Part shown: one piece after another, positions 59,640 to 64,000 of the stretch
How positions within the stretch are numbered: the stretch's first letter is position 1
How the letters are laid out: each line of letters starts with the position of its first letter
Source of the DNA: Sclerodactyla briareus
Taxonomy: Eukaryota > Echinodermata > Holothuroidea > Dendrochirotida > Sclerodactylidae
Direction of reading: 5' to 3'
Length of the DNA stretch: 64,000 nucleotides
Assembly: GCA_026419785.1 (NCBI GenBank)
Contig: JAODTK010000699.1
Span: forward strand, 414,001 to 478,000
The notes under the pieces: model-generated
What the model was told of the DNA's origin: nothing
Seen by the model: only the letters and a program-made list of their open reading frames with translations
Database searches by the model: none
Translations under genes and position numbers: made by a program

Positions 59640-60870
59640 TCGATGTTCAGTGCAGCGTCGATACTATAGACCACTCGCAGCTGATTGATCGCCTCACTGA
59701 GGAGATACAGAGTCCTATTGGGAAGCCACTTGAGTGGTTTGCTAGCTCTGTGTAGAAGAACACAGTCTGTTATTATTGACGGATACTATTTCCCGATGTC
59801 CCGCGCCCTACATTCTTATGGTGTCCCTCATGGATCTGTCATCGCGCAAATTGCATTTATAAAACTGTAAAATATTCTTGGGCCCACGGTTTCCATCTGT
59901 TTTCTATGCTATTACACCAGCTCTATATGACAGTTGACCCGTCTGATCGGGCAGCTGCTGTAAGATGATGTGTAATCACCGATATTAGACTTTGTGCCAT
60001 CCAATATGCTTGTGCTGATGATTAAAAGATTCTCGTTCACCTTTTAGTGATTCTTTATTGCATCCTACTATCAAAGTCGCAATTCTGTTGTTTGAACCTG
60101 TGTCTCAATCACGGCAATTTAGAATGATATGGACTTTCCTTTCGAATGTCTAGTCATGTGCAAAAGCCGCTTTGGATGCAATTAGAATTCGCCAGTACCT
60201 CAATTAGAAGACCACCACCATGCTTATCCATGCTTTTGTCACATATAGGCTGGATGCTTGTAATTCCTTGTTATTTGGTCTCCCTTACTATCTTATTAAC
60301 AAGCTCAAGCGATTAACGAACATTGCTGTCGTCTTATTCTCTGGTTTCTCGTCGTAGCATAATCCCCCACTGCTTACAGGCTCACTAGCTCCCGATAAAG
60401 GCAGAAATTGCTTAAAGATTTTTTTCTATCTCATATATAAGCAATCAACTGCATGACTCCAAGTTTCATCTCAGAGCTTGTTCACTTGCATGTTCCCGCC
60501 TAGATCTATGTCATCTTCAAAGCAACAGCTTAAAGTCGCGGTTCACTGATCCACCAAGTTCTACGGTGAGCGTTCATTCGCCTTCGCTGTCGCCTCCTAA
60601 CCCTTCTGGCTTCTGTCCGTCTGGCTCCGAGGCTGTAACTACTTTCAAGCCTCGTCTTAAAACGTTTTCTCTTCACTCACACTTTCTTCTGACTGATTCT
60701 TCTCCTGTTATGTCTTTCTCTCCCTGTTTTTTTTTCCCCTGCTATTCTCTTTTTTTTTTCTTTCTTCTCTGCTATATGTCCTTTTTGCTCTGTAAAGCGC
60801 CTAGAGGCTCTTTTGCATTAGGCGCTCTATCACGTCCTCATTATCAACACCCCATGAAGACTTCCATTTT
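59640..60870 (+). mobile_element. L2-like non-LTR retrotransposon, 3' part
   Basis: Plus-strand reverse-transcriptase blocks are DTIDHSQLIDRLTEEIQSP (about 59,660), TQSVIIDG with SYGVPHGSVIAQIAF (about 59,760-59,865), DIRLCAIQYADD (about 59,980), then a C-terminal part with YRLDACNSLLFGLPY (about 60,245). HLHVPA-like, SRLDLCHLQSNSLKSRFTDP (about 60,500) and an FKPRLKTF block (about 60,650) follow. The 3' end carries a perfect inverted repeat, AGCGCCTA and TAGGCGCT (60,796-60,826). Several frameshifts and stops are present. The wording is that of the L2/CR1 group. The pyrimidine-rich plus-strand frame at 60,566-60,886 is part of this element. Confidence 0.8.
60796..60826 (+). other. LINE 3' hairpin, AGCGCCTA/TAGGCGCT
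   Basis: An 8-bp perfect stem with a 15-base loop at the 3' end of the L2-like fragment. Confidence 0.7.
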
Positions 60871-60889
60871 GCTTAGAACCAGATAGCCT

Positions 60890-61095
60890 CCATCCACCAA
60901 TTTTTGGCTGTAACCATGGCAGTTACAAAAGATCACATAAATTATGCAAATTCGCGACCCACGATGGGCCCTGTAAATGACCTTTAAGCTCTCAAGAAAA
61001 TGTAAGCCCCTGCCCACCGAATTTCATGCCAAATCCGACTAACTTGAAATTTGCGCGTAAGTTTATGCAAATAGCGGCCCCAGCATTACGGCGAC
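60890..61095. repeat. Local duplication with two octamer-like sites
   Basis: Two blocks share TAAATTATGCAAATTCGCGAC and a diverged counterpart GTTTATGCAAATAGCGGCCC, about 110 bases apart. Both contain ATGCAAAT. Confidence 0.5.
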
Positions 61096-61099
61096 GCCC

Positions 61100-63330
61100 T
61101 CTTAACCATCCGAGCTTTCATGAGCGGACAGGTGGCCAAGTTGGGATTGATCGAACAAAAGCGTTGAAAGTTATTTCCTAAAAGCCGTTCCTGACGCGTC
61201 GGAGCCTGACGGCGGCTACACACCCAAACCGTATACATCCCCAGACACTACTTCTGTCGCGGGGTATTATCGATGAAGGAAACGAAGAATTACAAATTCT
61301 GCGATTTTGTTCGGGAATAATTCATGTTTCTCCGAGTTTCGACAATCGATGTATGCAATGCGTTAAAAAAAATCCAAACATGGTCAATTCGTACTACTTC
61401 TTTGTAACGGACTATCGTCAAGCGGACAACTAAACCTCCCGGCTTATGTAAATCGAAAGAAATGAGGCCAGCATCACTCGCTGTATAAATAAGGCGACTT
61501 GTTTCCCTATCTGGTTAATATAATTTCGTAAGTAACGCTTAGCTCTTCAACTGTTTTTTGGACTACAAACTGGAGTACATGGTCATATCGCACTGCCGCA
61601 CTTTATAAGTTCACTTCTCTATGCAACAAATGGCTATTCGTCGACATACTTTTGCCCCCACGTTATCCAAGAAATAACGAGATATCCCGCCCCGACAACA
61701 AGCAGCAACGCCAATTTATGCAATATCATATCGGACAAAGGGAGAAAGCTTCCTAATTGATAAAATCAGAAAAAAAACCATAGAATACCTCTCTCCACAG
61801 TATGACTCAGTTTTAATGTTTCGTAAACCATTAATTCCATGCAATCGCAATGATGAATGTTAGTGGAAGTAGCCTAAACCACCTCCATTCTATGAAGTCT
61901 CACACATGTTTTGACACATTAAAGATGAGATCGTGATATAGGCCTCCAACATTACGCTACATGAACAGATACCCCGCCCCCCACCACCACTCACAAATGA
62001 GCACAAACAACCAGATGGTGGGAACTCTGTAGCAAAGGCCTGGATTCCGTCCTCTCAAAATGTGAGAAAATGGCGCGAGTCCCTACTTTCGCCTAGTTTT
62101 TGTCAGTTAAAGTTCATAAACCGAGTCTGCAATAATCTGTGAATCTAGGAATATAGAGATGGTAGACTGGAAGAATATCTGAGGAAGGTAATACATCGCT
62201 ATATCACGCGATCGTACTTTGAACTTAGTATTACCACTGGGGCACCAACATTACAGAAAAGTGTTATCCCAATACCTATGCAAGTGACACTTTTTGTATC
62301 CCAGTTATGTTTTGTTTGCCAGTTCTACGTTTGTTTGTTTTTTTATTCAACAAGGGAACTAAACCGAGGAATTTTATTAGGTTGTCCAGAGTTTCTATAG
62401 TATAAACACTTGGAGTGTACTTCAAACAGGCTATCCGAGGGAAGTTTGACCTCCGAACAATCGCAAGAGGGTTCAAAGAATAATATACCGCACACAGTCT
62501 GGTTCCTCGAGGAACTGAGTCAAGACACTGGCAATAGGCCACGGTGTAACCGATTCATGTAGTGGAAACACCTATAGTCCCCAACAAGCAAGGCCGTGGA
62601 AGTGTAGTCAAAGCCGGTAAATACCGGCACGTACAAATAGCTACTATGTCGACACCAGCGATTGTTCGGCAGTTGCTGATAAGTATGTACTACTCTGTTG
62701 AACTTTTGTTTAGAATTTCAAAATGAGTGTCTAAACATTCCTAAGACGTCTCCATTCGCAGGATTCAGGTTATATGGATTACTATCCCCATAACGAAAAA
62801 ACCGCTTGAATTGGATAATGTGGTCTGAACAGCCGGGGCCCCCCCCCCCATTTCTTTCGAGTTACAACATTACAATATCACATCAGGAGCGCTTCTTCTC
62901 CACAGTGTTTTTTTTCTCATGTGTGTAATATTTTTTGGGGGGAATAAAACGGTAAACCTGTTATTAGTATCTCGAGCTGTCAAAAACTCAGAGATGTCTC
63001 GAATTCGGCAGTAAAGAGATGGTAGTTAGGATTCGTATGTATAGACAACCTCTTATAATTTCAAATTAGCTGTGGAGAACGTCAGTGTGAGCTCAATAAT
63101 AGTTGAGAGATGCATGAAGTCATGCATCTAGCGATCTTGGTTACCCCAACCCAAATTGCTGAGTTTTTCGGCCAACAAGTGCCAATTTCTGAGGTGCTGT
63201 AATCCCAAAACCCTCCCAAGAACAGTTTGGGGATCTACATCCGAATTTTTTGGGGAACAATTGTCGGTCGGGACGGTAAAGTTGTTAAAATTGTAAACAC
63301 GTGTAAACGATTAATGGAGAAAAAACCCAT
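61100..63330. other. Intergenic, nothing recognised
   Basis: Two kilobases without a supported gene. A poly-C run lies near 62,840. An 88-codon minus-strand frame at 62,276-62,542 has no recognisable domain. Confidence 0.45.
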
Positions 63331-63334
63331 TTCA

Positions 63335-63450
63335 CCTATATTTACTGTTGCATGGTTGCCATAGCAACTACAATGTGGGGTTTAGGAACTATCCACTGCG
63401 GGGTACCCTATGGGGAGTGCCCATGGTTGTTGGGTGGTCCAGTAATGTGG
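63335..63450 (-). repeat. Dispersed repeat with RFX-like X-box, copy 2 (inverted)
   Basis: Reverse complement of the block at 22,020-22,145. Shared parts are CCCATTTCACCTATATTTAC, GGTTGCCATAGCAACTA, AACTATCCACTG, GGGGTACCC and GCCCATGG. The core GTTGCCATAGCAAC is a full X-box-type palindrome. Confidence 0.75.
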
Positions 63451-63471
63451 TGCAATCGCAAAGGTGTTAGT

Positions 63472-63578
63472 GAGGGTTAGGGGTTAGGTTTAGGTACCTG
63501 ATCGGTAACGATGATCATTAGGAACTGGCATTGCACATCTGGAATTGTAATTTAACCCTAACCCCCACCCTAATTCCT
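63472..63578. repeat. Inverted pair of telomere-like runs
   Basis: AGGGTTAGGGGTTAGGTTTAGG near 63,474-63,495 faces TTTAACCCTAACCCCCACCC near 63,551-63,570. Together they could form a stem of about 20 bases with a loop of about 55. Confidence 0.7.
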
Positions 63579-64000
63579 AACATTAATCTCAAACAACCAG
63601 GTGGCGGCATGGCTATGCTTATTATAACCATGCTTACTTAACCTATCCCAGGCCTAAACTTACAGCTAGTAGTGGGAATTTAACACCTTTTGCGGCTACG
63701 TCATACTAGCCCAGGCCCAGACTGTTAGCGGTAAGTCTACGGACTAGCCTAATGATTTGAGTACCTTAACATTGAGTGTTACAGCTCATTTTTTTTTTGA
63801 TGAAATTCAATGAAAAACACCAGATTGTGTTATATTACACATTGCACAGACTAAAGTGTACTTTCAGATAAGGACAGAATGGATCCAGCTAAGGGAGCTA
63901 AAAAACAATCTGCCGAAGATGGAAGGCAATAGATGGCGGATGTACATCCAGGTGTATAGGGTTGTTGGCTGCCGTTATTCATCATTTATTCTTCAAGAGA

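Noticed and set aside
63879-63929. Short frame starting MDPAKGAKKQSAEDG near the right end
   Set aside because: Only 17 codons before a stop and no convincing donor; may be a first exon but cannot be supported.

Overview
The window looks like the genome of an invertebrate deuterostome, most likely an echinoderm such as a sea urchin. The reasons are split genes with GT/AG introns, many non-LTR retrotransposon pieces, abundant microsatellites and poly-G runs, and remnants of a Death-NACHT NLR receptor family of the kind that is greatly expanded in sea urchins. The species is an inference. No intact long gene is present.

The main content lies on the minus strand and is a decayed cluster of NLR-type immune receptor genes. 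Reading right to left: a short first exon (54,332-54,421) and a Death-domain exon (53,626-53,833) of gene A; then a second gene, B, with a Death exon (44,232-44,442), a 1.47-kb NACHT exon with Walker A and B regions (42,143-43,609) and a post-NACHT exon (39,713-39,928). Exon phases match at each junction of gene B, but frameshifts and stops make it a pseudogene, unless some are assembly errors. Diverged copies of its last intron, post-NACHT exon and surrounding DNA lie at about 23.5-25.7 kb and 7.7-9.4 kb. The three exon copies are about 15.5 to 15.9 kb apart, as expected from old tandem duplication.

Between genes A and B lies a degraded copy of a multicopy gene with a PIN/FEN1-like segment and a tesmin/TSO1-like CXC domain (50,351-52,613, minus). 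It is split by a 577-bp inverted-repeat element (51,490-52,066) with a perfect 5-bp target duplication. A tandem array follows its 3' end.

Other mobile DNA includes non-LTR retrotransposon pieces at 13.3-14.5 kb (minus, Jockey-like), 27.5-29.2 kb (plus, CR1-like), 55.5-56.1 kb (plus, L1/Tx1-like), 59.6-60.9 kb (plus, L2-like) and 47.6-48.0 kb (minus, 3' end). There are two tRNA-derived SINE heads, a foldback-like structure at 16.1-17.3 kb and tandem arrays at 30.4, 34.9-36.2, 37.2-38.0 and 49.6-50.3 kb.

The left end (about 1-6.5 kb) holds small exon-like reading frames. One is a candidate three-exon plus-strand gene (3,958-6,510) with consistent splice phases, which faces away from a minus-strand first-exon candidate (3,088-3,276). 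Most of the rest is intergenic or intronic sequence in which I recognise nothing.
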